This document shows, piece after piece, positions 30,609-43,301 of a stretch of 64,000 nt of DNA. Both the position numbers and the translations under genes were made by a program. The notes under the pieces are model-generated. The model was not told the DNA's origin. It saw only the letters and a program-made list of their open reading frames with translations, and ran no database searches. Position 1 is the stretch's first letter; every line of letters begins with the position of its first letter. This DNA is from an uncultured Erythrobacter sp. (GTDB lineage Bacteria > Pseudomonadota > Alphaproteobacteria > Sphingomonadales > Sphingomonadaceae). The stretch is taken from assembly GCF_958304185.1 (NCBI RefSeq), contig NZ_OY284433.1:310001-374000 (forward strand), in the 5' to 3' direction.

Positions 30609-31220
30609 ATGAGCGAAGCTCTGAACCTGCCGGCTGAAGCGCGCGAACGGGCTGGCAAGGGAGCCTCCCGTGCAATTCGCCGCGATGGTCGGACACCTGC
30701 TGTCATTTATGGCGGCAAGGAAGAACCCACCCTGATCCACGTCGAGCAGAAGGAACTGGTCAAGCAATTGATGACCGGTCACTTCATGAACTCGATCGTC
30801 AACATCGAGATCGGTGGCAAGACCATTCGCACTCTGCCCAAGGATGTTGCGTTCCACCCCGTGACCGACCGTCCGCTGCACGTCGACTTCCTGCGCATGA
30901 CCGGCGACAGCATGGTTCAGGTGCAGGTGCCCGTCGTGTTCATCAACGAAGACGCATCGCCCGGCCTGAAGAAGGGCGGCGTGCTCAACATCGTTCGTCA
31001 CGAGCTGGAACTGATCTGCCCCAACGCCGACATTCCGGATGACATCCAGATCGACGTGACCGGCAAGGATCTGGGCGATTCGATCCACATCAGCGAAGTG
31101 ACCCTGCCCAAGGGCGTCACCAGTGCGATCACCGACCGTGACTTCACCATCGCCACGCTCGTCGCCCCCTCGGCGCTCAAGAGCAGCGAAGGCGACACGA
31201 CCACCGCCGAAGCCGAGTAA
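30609..31220 (+). CDS. rplY: 50S ribosomal protein L25/Ctc
   Basis: 203 aa, the long Ctc form with an added C-terminal domain. N-terminus [20 protein letters not shown] and [19 protein letters not shown] bind 5S rRNA; the second domain includes [20 protein letters not shown]. Followed by an intrinsic terminator, then pth; the rplY-pth order is widespread. Confidence 0.95.
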   Translation: MSEALNLPAEARERAGKGASRAIRRDGRTPAVIYGGKEEPTLIHVEQKELVKQLMTGHFMNSIVNIEIGGKTIRTLPKDVAFHPVTDRPLHVDFLRMTGDSMVQVQVPVVFINEDASPGLKKGGVLNIVRHELELICPNADIPDDIQIDVTGKDLGDSIHISEVTLPKGVTSAITDRDFTIATLVAPSALKSSEGDTTTAEAE

Positions 31221-31245
31221 TTCGGTTCGCCATCAACGGCTACAG

Positions 31246-31289
31246 AACGCCGGGCTTCTCCAACGGGAAGTCCGGCGTTTCGTTTTGTG
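31246..31289 (+). terminator. rho-independent terminator after rplY
   Basis: A 13-bp stem with one G-U pair (AACGCCGGGCTTC at 31246-31258 with GAAGTCCGGCGTT at 31267-31279) and an 8-nt loop, followed by TCGTTTTGTG. Strong intrinsic terminator shape. Confidence 0.85.
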
Positions 31290-31313
31290 TGAGCGGCAGC
31301 TAGGGGACTTGCC

Positions 31314-31883
31314 ATGCAAATCTGGGTCGGCCTTGGAAATCCCGGACCGCGCTATGCGCTCCACCGGCACAATGTCGGCTTCATGGCCGTGGACGTCATT
31401 GCCGATATGCATGGCTTCGGCCCAGTCCAGACCAAGTTTCAGGGCTGGGTGCAGGAAGGTCGGATCGGCAGCCAGAAGGTGCTGCTACTGAAGCCCGCCA
31501 CCTTCATGAACGAAAGCGGCCGTGCTGTGAGTGAGGCGCTGCGCTTCTACAAGCTCGGCACTGAGGCGCTGACCGTGTTCCATGACGAACTCGACCTCGC
31601 CCCGTTCAAGGTCAAGGTGAAGCAAGGCGGCGGTCATGCAGGGCACAATGGTCTGCGTTCCATCCACCAGCATCTGGGAGCAGAGTTCCGCCGCATCCGG
31701 CTCGGCATCGGCCATCCGGGGCACAAAGACCGCGTCACCGGCCACGTGCTCGGCAATTTCGCCAAGGACGAACAGGATGATTTGGTCGCGATGCTGGGCG
31801 CAATCGGCGCGGAGGCCGAGTGGCTGGCAAAGGGCGATGACGTGCGCTTCATGAATGACGTCGCGCTCAGAATGCAGGGCTGA
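31314..31883 (+). CDS. pth: peptidyl-tRNA hydrolase
   Basis: 189 aa. Catalytic histidine in RYALHRHNVGF, KPATFMNESGRAV, and HDELDLAPFKVKVKQGGGHAGHNG are hallmark Pth segments. Releases peptides from stalled peptidyl-tRNA. Followed 5 bp later by a P-loop kinase gene. Confidence 0.96.
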   Translation: MQIWVGLGNPGPRYALHRHNVGFMAVDVIADMHGFGPVQTKFQGWVQEGRIGSQKVLLLKPATFMNESGRAVSEALRFYKLGTEALTVFHDELDLAPFKVKVKQGGGHAGHNGLRSIHQHLGAEFRRIRLGIGHPGHKDRVTGHVLGNFAKDEQDDLVAMLGAIGAEAEWLAKGDDVRFMNDVALRMQG

Positions 31884-31888
31884 GGCCC

Positions 31889-32395
31889 ATGCGCCGCGTC
31901 CTCGTTATCGGCCCCTGCGGTTCGGGCAAGAGCACCCTCGCCCGCGAGCTTGCGCCGCTTATGGGCCTTCCGCTCACCCACATGGATCAGCTGGGCTGGC
32001 AGGCGGGTTGGGTCGAGACGGAGAAGGCCGAACTGAATGCGCGGCTCGCTGAGGTGGTGGCGCAAGACGCATGGCTGATTGAGGGCAATTATGGCAGCAC
32101 CCTCGCCCCGCGTCTGGAACGGGCGGACACGGTGATCTACCTCGATTTCCCGATCCGTCTGTGCCTTGCGCGGCTGATCCGCCGCATCATCATCCATCGC
32201 GGCCGCTCGCGCCCCGATATGCCCGAAGGCTGCCCGGAACGCTTCGATGCCGCGTTCTTCTGGTACGTAATGAACTGGAACACCGGCCCGCGCGTGCGCA
32301 CCGAGGCGAAGCTCGCGGGATACTCGGGCAAGGTTATCCGCCTGCGGAACCCCGCAGCTTTGGCCGAATGGCGGGTGCGCAACGGCTTGGTCTGA
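31889..32395 (+). CDS. P-loop kinase, adenylate-kinase-like (FlaR-type)
   Basis: 168 aa. Walker A GPCGSGKST at residues 8-16, then MDQLGWQAGW, WLIEGNYGSTLAPRLERAD, and the R-rich lid (RLIRRIIIHRGRSRPD). This is the pattern of proteins annotated as topology modulation or adenylate-kinase-like; the substrate is unknown. Lies between pth and ychF on the same strand. Confidence 0.75.
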   Translation: MRRVLVIGPCGSGKSTLARELAPLMGLPLTHMDQLGWQAGWVETEKAELNARLAEVVAQDAWLIEGNYGSTLAPRLERADTVIYLDFPIRLCLARLIRRIIIHRGRSRPDMPEGCPERFDAAFFWYVMNWNTGPRVRTEAKLAGYSGKVIRLRNPAALAEWRVRNGLV

Positions 32396-32467
32396 GCACC
32401 GCCTCTAGCCATCCGTTCCCCTCCCCGCTAAGGGCGGCGCTTTCCAGATAGCCAAGAGACAATCATC

Positions 32468-33568
32468 ATGGGTTTCCGTTGCGGGATCGTTGGCCTGCCC
32501 AACGTGGGCAAGTCCACCTTGTTCAATGCATTGACCGAGACGCAGGCCGCGCAGGCCGCGAATTATCCGTTCTGCACGATCGAGCCCAACGTGGGCCAGG
32601 TCGCCGTGCCCGACGAGCGCCTCGCCAAGATCGCCGCCATCGCCAAGAGCGCGAAGATCATCGAGACGCAGCTCGGCTTCGTCGACATCGCCGGCCTCGT
32701 GAAGGGCGCGAGCAAGGGCGAAGGCCTCGGCAACCAGTTCCTCGGCAACATCCGCGAGGTGGACGCCATCGTCCACGTGCTGCGGTGCTTTGAGGATGAC
32801 GACATTCAGCACGTCGCCAACAAGGTCGATCCCATCGCGGACGCCGAAGTGGTTGAGACCGAGCTGATGCTGTCGGACTTGGAAAGCCTCGAAAAGCGTG
32901 TGCCTGCCGCTGCCAAGCGCGGCGCTGCGGGCGACAAGGAAGCCAAGGCGATGGCGAGCGTCCTCGGCCAAGCCTTGGAACTGCTTCGCGAAGGCAAGCC
33001 TGCCCGCCTCACCGTGCCGGGTGATGACGAGGAAGAGCGGTTGTTCAAGCAGGCGCAATTGCTCACCGCCAAGCCGGTGCTTTACGTCTGCAATGTCGCT
33101 GAAGAAGACGCGGCTGAGGGCAACGAATTGTCGGCCAAGGTTTTCGCCAAGGCAGCGGCCGAAGGCGCGCAGGCGGTGGTCGTATCCGCCGCAATCGAGG
33201 CCGACCTGGTGACGATGCCAGTGGAAGATCGGGGCGAATTCCTCGAAGCGCTCGGCCTCAGCGAAAGCGGCCTCGCCCGCGTGATCCGCGCTGGCTACAA
33301 GCTGCTCGGCCTCAAGACCTTCTTCACCTGCGGCCCCAAGGAAGCGCGCGCCTGGACCTTCCCCGACGGCGCCAAAGCCCCGCAGGCAGCGGGCGAGATC
33401 CACTCCGACTTCGAACGCGGCTTCATCCGCGCCGAGACGATTGCCTATGACGACTACGTCGCGCTGGGCGGTGAAGCAGGCGCGAAAGAAGCGGGCAAGC
33501 TGCGGCAGGAAGGCAAGGAATATGTGGTGCAGGACGGGGATGTGCTGCTGTTTAAGTTCAATGTTTGA
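32468..33568 (+). CDS. ychF: redox-regulated ATPase/GTPase YchF
   Basis: 366 aa. G1 GLPNVGKSTLFNALT, G3 DIAGLVKGASKGEGLG, the unusual G4 (NVAEED in place of NKxD) that favours ATP, and the C-terminal TGS domain (FTCGPKEARAWTFPDGAKAP, GFIRAETIAYDDYV). Obg-related translation factor binding the ribosome. The gene is followed by a palindromic repeat. Confidence 0.96.
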   Translation: MGFRCGIVGLPNVGKSTLFNALTETQAAQAANYPFCTIEPNVGQVAVPDERLAKIAAIAKSAKIIETQLGFVDIAGLVKGASKGEGLGNQFLGNIREVDAIVHVLRCFEDDDIQHVANKVDPIADAEVVETELMLSDLESLEKRVPAAAKRGAAGDKEAKAMASVLGQALELLREGKPARLTVPGDDEEERLFKQAQLLTAKPVLYVCNVAEEDAAEGNELSAKVFAKAAAEGAQAVVVSAAIEADLVTMPVEDRGEFLEALGLSESGLARVIRAGYKLLGLKTFFTCGPKEARAWTFPDGAKAPQAAGEIHSDFERGFIRAETIAYDDYVALGGEAGAKEAGKLRQEGKEYVVQDGDVLLFKFNV

Positions 33569-33584
33569 GGGTTAGCGCCCTTCC

Positions 33585-33664
33585 GTCACCCCAGCGAAAG
33601 CTGGGGCCTAGGGCCTCTGGACACTGCATTTGCCGCTTGAGGTCCCAGCTTTCGCTGGGATGAC
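33585..33664. repeat. palindromic repeat element, family A, intergenic
   Basis: 80 bp with near-perfect terminal inverted repeats: GTCACCCCAGCGAAAGCTGG at the left and CCAGCTTTCGCTGGGATGAC at the right. It lies between the convergent ychF and mutL genes. Internal core GCTTGAGG matches the two family A copies in glyS. Confidence 0.85.
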
Positions 33665-33682
33665 GAAAGCCAAACGGCACTT

Positions 33683-36797
<3,115 letters not shown>

Positions 36798-36844
36798 CGC
36801 GCCTGCATCTGAGCCGGGCTGATCGGCAGAAGGGACTTTAACCC

Positions 36845-37798
36845 ATGGCGCCCCCCTCTTCGCGCCGCTCGGGCTTTTCGAAGAAGGCGCAATTCTCGCT
36901 GTTCACCGGCTACCTCTTGGCCGGAGCGGGGGCTGTGCTCGGCCTGGCGCTGTTGGCGCTGTCGTTGTGGCAGCCGGCTGCTTTTGCACCCTTGCGCGGG
37001 GTCGCGAGCGATGTCGTCGCACCCGTCGGCACGGGCGGCGCGGTGACGCGCTCGGGCTCGCAGGGCTTTTTCGCGACCATTTCCGGCTATTTCAACGCAG
37101 GCCAGCAAAATGCCGAGCTGCGGCGCGAGAACGAGCTCGCTCGCATCCGTCTCGCCGAAGCCGAAGCGATCAAGGCGGAGAACCAGCGCCTCAAAGGTCT
37201 GCTGGCCCTGCGCGATGGCGAGGCTAAGCCTGTTGCGATGGCGCGGCTCGTTGGCTCGACCGCGACCAGCGTGCGTCGCCACGCCTACATCAGCGCCGGA
37301 AGCAGCAGCGGAGTAGCGCCGGGGATGCCCGTCGTGTCCGAGCGCGGGGTGATCGGCCGGGTGCTTGAGGCCGGACGCAATTCGGCCCGCGTGCTGCTGC
37401 TGACTGACAGCGAAAGCGTGCTGCCGGTGCGCCGCGCCAAGGACAATGTGATCGCCTTTGCCGAGGGGCGCGGTGACGGCTTGTTGCGCATCCGTCTGGT
37501 CAATCTCGGCGTGAACCCGCTCAAGGTGGGCGACATGATGGTGACGAGCGGTGCAGGCGGATATTACCGCCCCGGCGTCGCTGTCGCGGTGATCGCCAAG
37601 ATCACGCCCGACGGCGGCATTGCGCGGTTGGTAGCCGAGCCTTCGGCGACCAACTTTGTCGCGGTCGAGCCGGTGCACGAAGCTGCCGCTGTGGCTGAAC
37701 TCGAAGACACCGGCCTGCCCGGCCCCTCACCCGCTGCCGGTGCCACGCCCACTCCCACGCCTGCGCCGCCTTCGGGCGCTGCGGCCGGGGAGGAGTGA
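36845..37798 (+). CDS. mreC: rod shape-determining protein MreC
   Basis: 317 aa. One membrane helix near residues 20-42, a coiled coil (NAELRRENELARIRLAEAEA), then the two beta barrels of MreC with GVIGRVLEAGRNSARVLLLT and SGAGGYYRPGVAVAVIAKIT. A Pro-rich C-terminal tail. Links MreB to PBP2 in the periplasm. Stop overlaps the mreD start (TGATG). Confidence 0.93.
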   Translation: MAPPSSRRSGFSKKAQFSLFTGYLLAGAGAVLGLALLALSLWQPAAFAPLRGVASDVVAPVGTGGAVTRSGSQGFFATISGYFNAGQQNAELRRENELARIRLAEAEAIKAENQRLKGLLALRDGEAKPVAMARLVGSTATSVRRHAYISAGSSSGVAPGMPVVSERGVIGRVLEAGRNSARVLLLTDSESVLPVRRAKDNVIAFAEGRGDGLLRIRLVNLGVNPLKVGDMMVTSGAGGYYRPGVAVAVIAKITPDGGIARLVAEPSATNFVAVEPVHEAAAVAELEDTGLPGPSPAAGATPTPTPAPPSGAAAGEE

Positions 37799-38352
37799 TG
37801 GAGCGGATCGACCCCCGCGCCCGGTCGGATATCTATGGACTGCGCATCAACCGCGCTCCCTATGCGTGGCGCGTTCGCACCATTCCCTATCTGACGGTCA
37901 TGCTCGGCTCGCTTCTGCCGGTGCTGCTGATCGCGGACCTGATGCCGCTGTTCCCTTCGCTGGGGTTTCTGATGCTGCTCGGATGGCGTATGGTTCGCCC
38001 CGGGCTGTTGCCGCTGTGGGCGGGCACGCCGCTGGGGGCGTTTGACGATCTGGTGAGCGGCCAGCCCTTCGGCAGCGCGATCCTGCTGTGGTCGCTGGCG
38101 ATGATCGTGATCGAACTGATCGAGACCCGCTTTCCGTGGCGCGGGTTCTGGCAGGACTGGTTTACCGCCGGGGTCATTGCCGTCAGTTACTGGTTTGCCG
38201 CCCTGCTCGTCTCGGGTGCGAGCGTGACGCCCGAAATGCTCATCGTCGCGCTTCCGCAGGCCTTGCTGTCCGTGATGCTCTATCCGATAATCGCGCGCAT
38301 GGTTGCTGGTCTTGACCGCTTCCGCCTCGCCCGGGCGCGAAAGATCGACTGA
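37798..38352 (+). CDS. mreD: rod shape-determining protein MreD
   Basis: 184 aa from ATG 37798, one codon after an in-frame GTG; the ATG overlaps the mreC stop. Hydrophobic with about five membrane helices; MLGSLLPVLLIADLMPLFPS and IARMVAGLDRFRLARARK fit MreD. Its stop overlaps the next start. Confidence 0.88.
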   Translation: MERIDPRARSDIYGLRINRAPYAWRVRTIPYLTVMLGSLLPVLLIADLMPLFPSLGFLMLLGWRMVRPGLLPLWAGTPLGAFDDLVSGQPFGSAILLWSLAMIVIELIETRFPWRGFWQDWFTAGVIAVSYWFAALLVSGASVTPEMLIVALPQALLSVMLYPIIARMVAGLDRFRLARARKID

Positions 38353-40487
38353 TGAAGATCCCGTTCCTGCGTGACGGACCGGAGCGCACCCCGCGCATGA
38401 TCAACGCCTCGATTCTGCGCAGCAGTTTCGAGCGTAGGGGCTTGCTGATCGGGGCCGTGCAAGGCGGCGTTGGCGTGCTGCTGGCGCTGCGGCTCGGCTA
38501 TCTCGCGATTGCCGAGAACGAGAAGTACCGGCTCGAATCCGAAAGCAACCGGGTCAATCTGACGCTCGTCCCCCCGCGTCGGGGCTGGATCCTTGACCGC
38601 AACGGCGCGCCGCTGGCGTCGAACCGCGCCGATTTCCGCGTCGATCTCATCCCTGAGCGGTTGGTGGATGCCGACGCGACGATTGATCGGCTCGGCCAGT
38701 TACTGTCGCTGGAACCGGCGCGGATTGCCGACATCAAGGACAAGGTTGCAACCGCGCGCGGGTTTCAGCCGGTCGAGGTGGCCAGCGGTCTGGGCTACGA
38801 ACAATTCGCAGCACTGAGCGTGCGCCTGCCCGACCTTCCCGGCGTGGTGCCGCAACGCGGCTTCTCGCGCTTCTACCCGACCGCATCCAGCGTCGGCCAC
38901 CTGATCGGCTATGTCGGGCCCGCTTCTGCCGAGGAGTACGAGAAGGACCCCAACCCACTGCTGATCACGCCGGGCTACAAGATCGGCAAGGACGGGCTGG
39001 AGAAGCAGTTCGAGAAGAATCTGCGCGGCGTCCCTGGTGCGCGGCGGGTCGAGGTGACGGCGGGCGGGCGTATCGTGCGCGATCTCGAAACGCGCGAGGA
39101 TGTGCAGGGCCAGCCCATCCGCCTTACCATTGACGGGCCGCTTCAGGATTATGCCGCGCGCCGGATCGGGCTGGAAAGCGGCTCGGTGGTGGTGATGGAC
39201 TGCCGCTCGGGCGACTTGCTGTGCATGGCGTCAATGCCAAGCTTCGATCCCAATTCTTTCTCGGACGGGATCGGCGGCGTCGAATACGCGATGCTGCGCG
39301 ATGACGAGCGTGTGCCGCTGCGCAACAAGGTGCTGAAAGGGCTCTATCCGCCCGGCTCCACGGTCAAACCGATGGTCTCGATGGCGTTCATGCAGGCCGG
39401 GATCGATCCGAACGAGACGGTGTTCTGCGGCGGCGGCCTACAGGTCGGCAATCGGCGGTTCGGCTGCTGGAACCGGCGCGGCCACGGCTCGGTCGACATG
39501 GCCAAGGGCATCTATCAGAGCTGCGACGTCTATTTCTATGCCATGGCCCAGCGCGTCGGGATGGACCCGATTGCCGCGATGGCCAGACGCTGCGGCATGG
39601 GGCAGGAATTCCCCCTGCCCGTCACCAGCCAGTTCTTCGGCACCGTGCCCGACCCGGCGTGGAAGATGAAGAAGTGGGGCCGTGAATGGCAGGCCTTCGA
39701 CACCGTCAACGCCACCATCGGCCAGGGGTATATGCTCTCCAGCCCCTTGCAGCTCGCGGTGATGGCATCGCGCATTGCGACGGGCCGCCACGTGATGCCG
39801 CGCCTGACGCTCGATACCAAGCCCAAGGGGTTCGACAATATCGACTTCCCGGCGGAGCAGGTCGAATATGTCCGCAAGGCAATGAGCGATGTGGTCAATG
39901 GCCCCGGCACAGCAGGCCGCGCGCGCCTGCCGATTGATGGCACTTTGATGGCGGGCAAGACCGGGACGGCGCAGGTCGTCTCGCTCTCGATCTCCAACGG
40001 CAAGTCCGGGCCGTGGAAGTACCGCGACCACGGGTTGTTCATCTTCTTCGCCCCCTATGACAACCCGCGCTATGCGGGTGCCGTCGTGATCGAGCATGGC
40101 GGCGGGTCGGGTTCGGCCTATCCCATTGCGCGCGATGTGATGACCTTCCTGTTCGACCCGACCAAGGGGCTGGAGGCGCTCGCCGCGCTCGAAACCGGAT
40201 GGGGCGGCACCGCGCAGCAGCGGCTCGAAGCGCGCTATGCGGCCTATGCTGCCGAGCGCGGGGCTAGCGTCAGCCGTCCGCCGCGCCGGGAGGAGGAGAT
40301 CTTCGACAGGGTGGAAGCCGAAGCCCGCCGCGCCGCCACTCAGCCCGAAGCTATCGCTGACGAAGTGATCGCGCCGCGTCCCGAAGCCAATCCCTCCGGC
40401 ACGCCGCCGGGTGTTGCCGCTTCGCCGCAAGCCGCGGCGCCTGCGGCCCCCGCCCCTGCGCCGTCGCCTGCGGAGATCAGCGAATGA
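38352..40487 (+). CDS. mrdA: penicillin-binding protein 2 (peptidoglycan transpeptidase)
   Basis: 711 aa. One N-terminal membrane helix (GAVQGGVGVLLALRLGYLAI), a pedestal region (RGWILDRNGAPLASNRADFR), then the transpeptidase with S336-T-V-K339 in YPPGSTVKPM and KTGTAQV. The last 90 residues are Pro/Ala-rich and longer than in many PBP2s. Cross-links the side wall together with RodA. Confidence 0.96.
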   Translation: MKIPFLRDGPERTPRMINASILRSSFERRGLLIGAVQGGVGVLLALRLGYLAIAENEKYRLESESNRVNLTLVPPRRGWILDRNGAPLASNRADFRVDLIPERLVDADATIDRLGQLLSLEPARIADIKDKVATARGFQPVEVASGLGYEQFAALSVRLPDLPGVVPQRGFSRFYPTASSVGHLIGYVGPASAEEYEKDPNPLLITPGYKIGKDGLEKQFEKNLRGVPGARRVEVTAGGRIVRDLETREDVQGQPIRLTIDGPLQDYAARRIGLESGSVVVMDCRSGDLLCMASMPSFDPNSFSDGIGGVEYAMLRDDERVPLRNKVLKGLYPPGSTVKPMVSMAFMQAGIDPNETVFCGGGLQVGNRRFGCWNRRGHGSVDMAKGIYQSCDVYFYAMAQRVGMDPIAAMARRCGMGQEFPLPVTSQFFGTVPDPAWKMKKWGREWQAFDTVNATIGQGYMLSSPLQLAVMASRIATGRHVMPRLTLDTKPKGFDNIDFPAEQVEYVRKAMSDVVNGPGTAGRARLPIDGTLMAGKTGTAQVVSLSISNGKSGPWKYRDHGLFIFFAPYDNPRYAGAVVIEHGGGSGSAYPIARDVMTFLFDPTKGLEALAALETGWGGTAQQRLEARYAAYAAERGASVSRPPRREEEIFDRVEAEARRAATQPEAIADEVIAPRPEANPSGTPPGVAASPQAAAPAAPAPAPSPAEISE

Positions 40488-41617
40488 ACACCATCGCCGC
40501 GCGCGGGATCGTACCCGAACCGATTGCACGCCAGCCGTGGGAGATGCTGATCCCCTTGCTGCTGATCACGGGCTTTGGCGGTCTGGTGCTTTATTCAGCG
40601 GGCGGCGGCTCGATGCAGCCGTTTGCGATGTCGCACTTCATCCGGTTTCTCGTGTTTTCGGTAATGGCGGCGATCATCGCCTCCATGCCGCGCGACGCTG
40701 TGCGGGTGCTGACCTATCCTGCCTATCTGGCGGTGCTGGTCATGCTGCTGGGGGTCGAGATCGTGGGGCAAGTCGGCGGCGGGAGCCAGCGCTGGCTTGA
40801 AGCCGGGCCGATCCGCATCCAGCCTTCCGAGATCATGAAGCCCGCCGTGGTGCTGGCGATGGCGCGGTTCTACGAAACGCTCCCGTCCGGGATGATCGGA
40901 TCATGGCGCTCTCTGGTGCCGTCAGGGATGCTGATTGTGCTGCCGATTTCGCTCGTGCTGTTGCAGCCCGACCTTGGCACGTCCGTGGCCATTGCGTTCG
41001 GCGGGGTGGTAGTGATGTTTCTCGCCGGGCTGCCGCTGTGGTGGTTTTTGCTAGCGGGCGGCACCGGAATTGCTGCGATGCCGCTGATCTATTTCTTCGC
41101 GCTTCGCCCCTACCAACAGGCGCGGGTAACGACTTTCCTCGATCCCGAGAATGATCCGCTGGGCGCAGGCTACCACATCGCCCAGTCCAAGATTGCAATC
41201 GGATCGGGCGGGATTTTCGGCAAGGGCTTCAACAACGGCACCCAGAGCCACCTCAACTACCTGCCCGAACCCCACACCGATTTCGTCTTTGCCAGCATGG
41301 CTGAGGAATGGGGTCTGGTTGGCGGGCTGTTTGTGCTGACGATGTATGCGCTGATCCTGCGCTGGGGGTGGAAGGTCGCCAACGAATCGCAGGATCGCTT
41401 CTGCGCCCTGCTCGCCGCCGGGGCGACCGCGACGATCTTCTTCTACATCGCGATCAACCTGCTGATGGTGATGGGCATGGCCCCTGCCAAGGGCATTCCG
41501 CTGCCGTGGATGAGCCACGGTGGCTCGTCGATGATGACCAACATGATCTGCATTGGCCTGTTGATGATGGTCAATCGCTGGAACCGCATGGCCCCGCGCC
41601 GGGGCCTGACGGTCTAG
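40484..41617 (+). CDS. rodA: SEDS peptidoglycan polymerase RodA
   Basis: 377 aa, about ten membrane helices. SEDS signatures: GGGSQRWLEAGPIRIQPSEI with the catalytic-type region, LPEPHTDFVFASMAEEWG and LPWMSHGGSSMMTNM. Glycosyltransferase that polymerises lipid II for PBP2. Start overlaps the mrdA stop by 4 nt. Last gene of the shape operon. Confidence 0.96.
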   Translation: MNTIAARGIVPEPIARQPWEMLIPLLLITGFGGLVLYSAGGGSMQPFAMSHFIRFLVFSVMAAIIASMPRDAVRVLTYPAYLAVLVMLLGVEIVGQVGGGSQRWLEAGPIRIQPSEIMKPAVVLAMARFYETLPSGMIGSWRSLVPSGMLIVLPISLVLLQPDLGTSVAIAFGGVVVMFLAGLPLWWFLLAGGTGIAAMPLIYFFALRPYQQARVTTFLDPENDPLGAGYHIAQSKIAIGSGGIFGKGFNNGTQSHLNYLPEPHTDFVFASMAEEWGLVGGLFVLTMYALILRWGWKVANESQDRFCALLAAGATATIFFYIAINLLMVMGMAPAKGIPLPWMSHGGSSMMTNMICIGLLMMVNRWNRMAPRRGLTV

Positions 41618-41735
41618 CAACGATTTCACGCGAATAGGCCCTTGCCATCAGGGCGAGACGCGCTAAATGCAGCGCCTCACGCGAATCGGGACGCGGCTTT
41701 TGCCTCTCCGTTTCGCTGTCCGACCCTGTCGGAAT

Positions 41736-41811
<76 letters not shown>

Positions 41812-41866
41812 AACTTCTCAACGGCTTAGGTGCAAATATACACCCCTCCCAAGGGGCTGTCGAGAG

Positions 41867-41888
41867 CCACGTAATCGCCACGTAATCA
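41867..41888 (+). repeat. integrase-type direct repeat near tRNA-Lys
   Basis: Two tandem copies of CCACGTAATC at an 11-bp period, 55 bp after the tRNA. The same 22 bp occur exactly at 61265-61286. GGCGTAG follows closely in both places. Probably recombinase arm-binding sites marking attL. The rest of 41812-42038 holds no gene. Confidence 0.6.
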
Positions 41889-42101
41889 ACGTGTTTCGTA
41901 GCCTGGCGTAGAGGCTTGATTTTCGATGTGCGGGATGACGCTTCCTCCCTGGTCGAAGCCGCTGCGCGTCTTCTTCACACCCACCTCAGCGGGGATACCC
42001 CGCAACGCCCCGAAACGAGGAGCGGGGCTGCTGACGCGTGATCTGCCCCCTTCTGAGTGGCCCAATTTCTATTTTAGAATTGGCCACGAAGGAGGAATGG
42101 A

Positions 42102-42377
42102 ATGGCGAGGAAGCACAAGCCGGAAGAGATCATCGGCAAGCTGCGTGAAGCGGAGATCGTGCTGGCGCAGGGCGGAACGGTGGCGGATGCGTGCCGCAGG
42201 ATCGGCGTCACCGAACAAAGCTACTACCGCTGGCGCAAGGAGTATGGCGGCCTGAAAATGGATCAGGCTCGGCGGATGAAGGAGTTGGAGAAGGAGAACG
42301 CCCGTTTGCGCCGAGCAGTATCGGATCTGACGCTGGACAAGCTGATCCTGCAGGAGGCCGCACGGGGAAACTTCTGA
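42102..42377 (+). CDS. IS3-family transposase OrfA
   Basis: 91 aa, strong AAGGAGG ribosome site. HTH region KPEEIIGKLREAEIVLAQGG and EQSYYRWRKEYGG followed by the leucine-zipper part. Near its end the heptamer G-GGA-AAC (42365-42371) lies in the correct phase for -1 slippage, 3 nt before the stop-proximal codon, so ribosomes can enter the orfB frame. Confidence 0.93.
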   Translation: MARKHKPEEIIGKLREAEIVLAQGGTVADACRRIGVTEQSYYRWRKEYGGLKMDQARRMKELEKENARLRRAVSDLTLDKLILQEAARGNF

Positions 42378-43270
42378 GCCCCGCGCGCCGCAGGTGCTGT
42401 ATCGATCACGTCAAGAGCATGATGCCGGTGTCTGAGCGGCGGCTGTGCCGCGTTCTTGGGCAACATCGATCGACACAGCGCAAGACGCCGCGTGGGGCAG
42501 ATGACGAAGCCTCGCTGACCGAGGACATCATCGCCTTGGCTCGGCAATACGGTCGCTATGGCTATCGGCGGGTGACGGCTTTGCTGAGAGATGCCGGGTG
42601 GCATGTGAACCGCAAACGGGTGGAGCGCATCTGGCGGCGTGAAGGCCTCAAGGTGCCGCAGAGGCAACCGAAGCGGGGAAGGCTCTGGCTCAATGACGGA
42701 TCATGCATCCGTCTTCGGCCTGAGTATCCGGGACACGTGTGGTCCTACGACTTCGTCGAGGGGCGCACGCATGACGGTCGCAAGTTCCGCATCCTGTCGA
42801 TCATCGATGAGGCCAGTCGGGAGTGCCTGGCTCTGCCGGTGGCGCGGCGGTTGCGAAGTGAGGACGTTCTGGCAGCTCTCGCCGAGTTGTTCGTCACACG
42901 TGGCCCGCCGGCGCACATACGGTCAGATAACGGTCCCGAATTTATTGCCAATGCCGTGCAGGAATGGCTGGCGAAGGTTGGTGTGAAGACGCTCTACATC
43001 ACGCCGGGCAGCCCATGGGAGAATGGCTACTGCGAGAGCTTCAACGGCTCGATGCGTGACGAGCTCTTGAACGGGGAGATCTTCTACACCCTGGCCGAGG
43101 CTCAGATCCTGATCGAAGCTTGGCGGCGGCATTACAACAGCGTCAGGCCGCATAGCTCGCTGGGCTATCGGCCTCCGGCCCCGGAAGCGGCAACACCGCC
43201 ATGGCTGCCCTCCGGTTCCGCTTCGCTCCACCTGCGGCCAGCCATGGCGGTGGAGGCAATCTTGCACTAA
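42365..43270 (+). CDS. IS3-family transposase OrfB (DDE domain), produced by -1 frameshift
   Basis: About 301 codons in the -1 frame from the slip site (GKLLSPARRR). HTH_21 part (RYGYRRVTALLRDAGWHVNR) and the integrase core with DDE residues in VWSYDFVEG, HIRSDNGPEFI and the Glu in NGYCESFNGSMRDELLN. Intact, so the element may still be active. An internal ATG at 42420 could also give a separate OrfB. Confidence 0.92.
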   Translation, partial: GKLLSPARRRCCIDHVKSMMPVSERRLCRVLGQHRSTQRKTPRGADDEASLTEDIIALARQYGRYGYRRVTALLRDAGWHVNRKRVERIWRREGLKVPQRQPKRGRLWLNDGSCIRLRPEYPGHVWSYDFVEGRTHDGRKFRILSIIDEASRECLALPVARRLRSEDVLAALAELFVTRGPPAHIRSDNGPEFIANAVQEWLAKVGVKTLYITPGSPWENGYCESFNGSMRDELLNGEIFYTLAEAQILIEAWRRHYNSVRPHSSLGYRPPAPEAATPPWLPSGSASLHLRPAMAVEAILH

Positions 43271-43301
43271 CAATCAACACGGACCACTCAGTGGGGGCCG
43301 G

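Noticed and set aside
41655-41680. Terminator from GCGCT-AAATGC-AGCGC before tRNA-Lys
   Set aside because: Only a 5-bp stem and no T-run.
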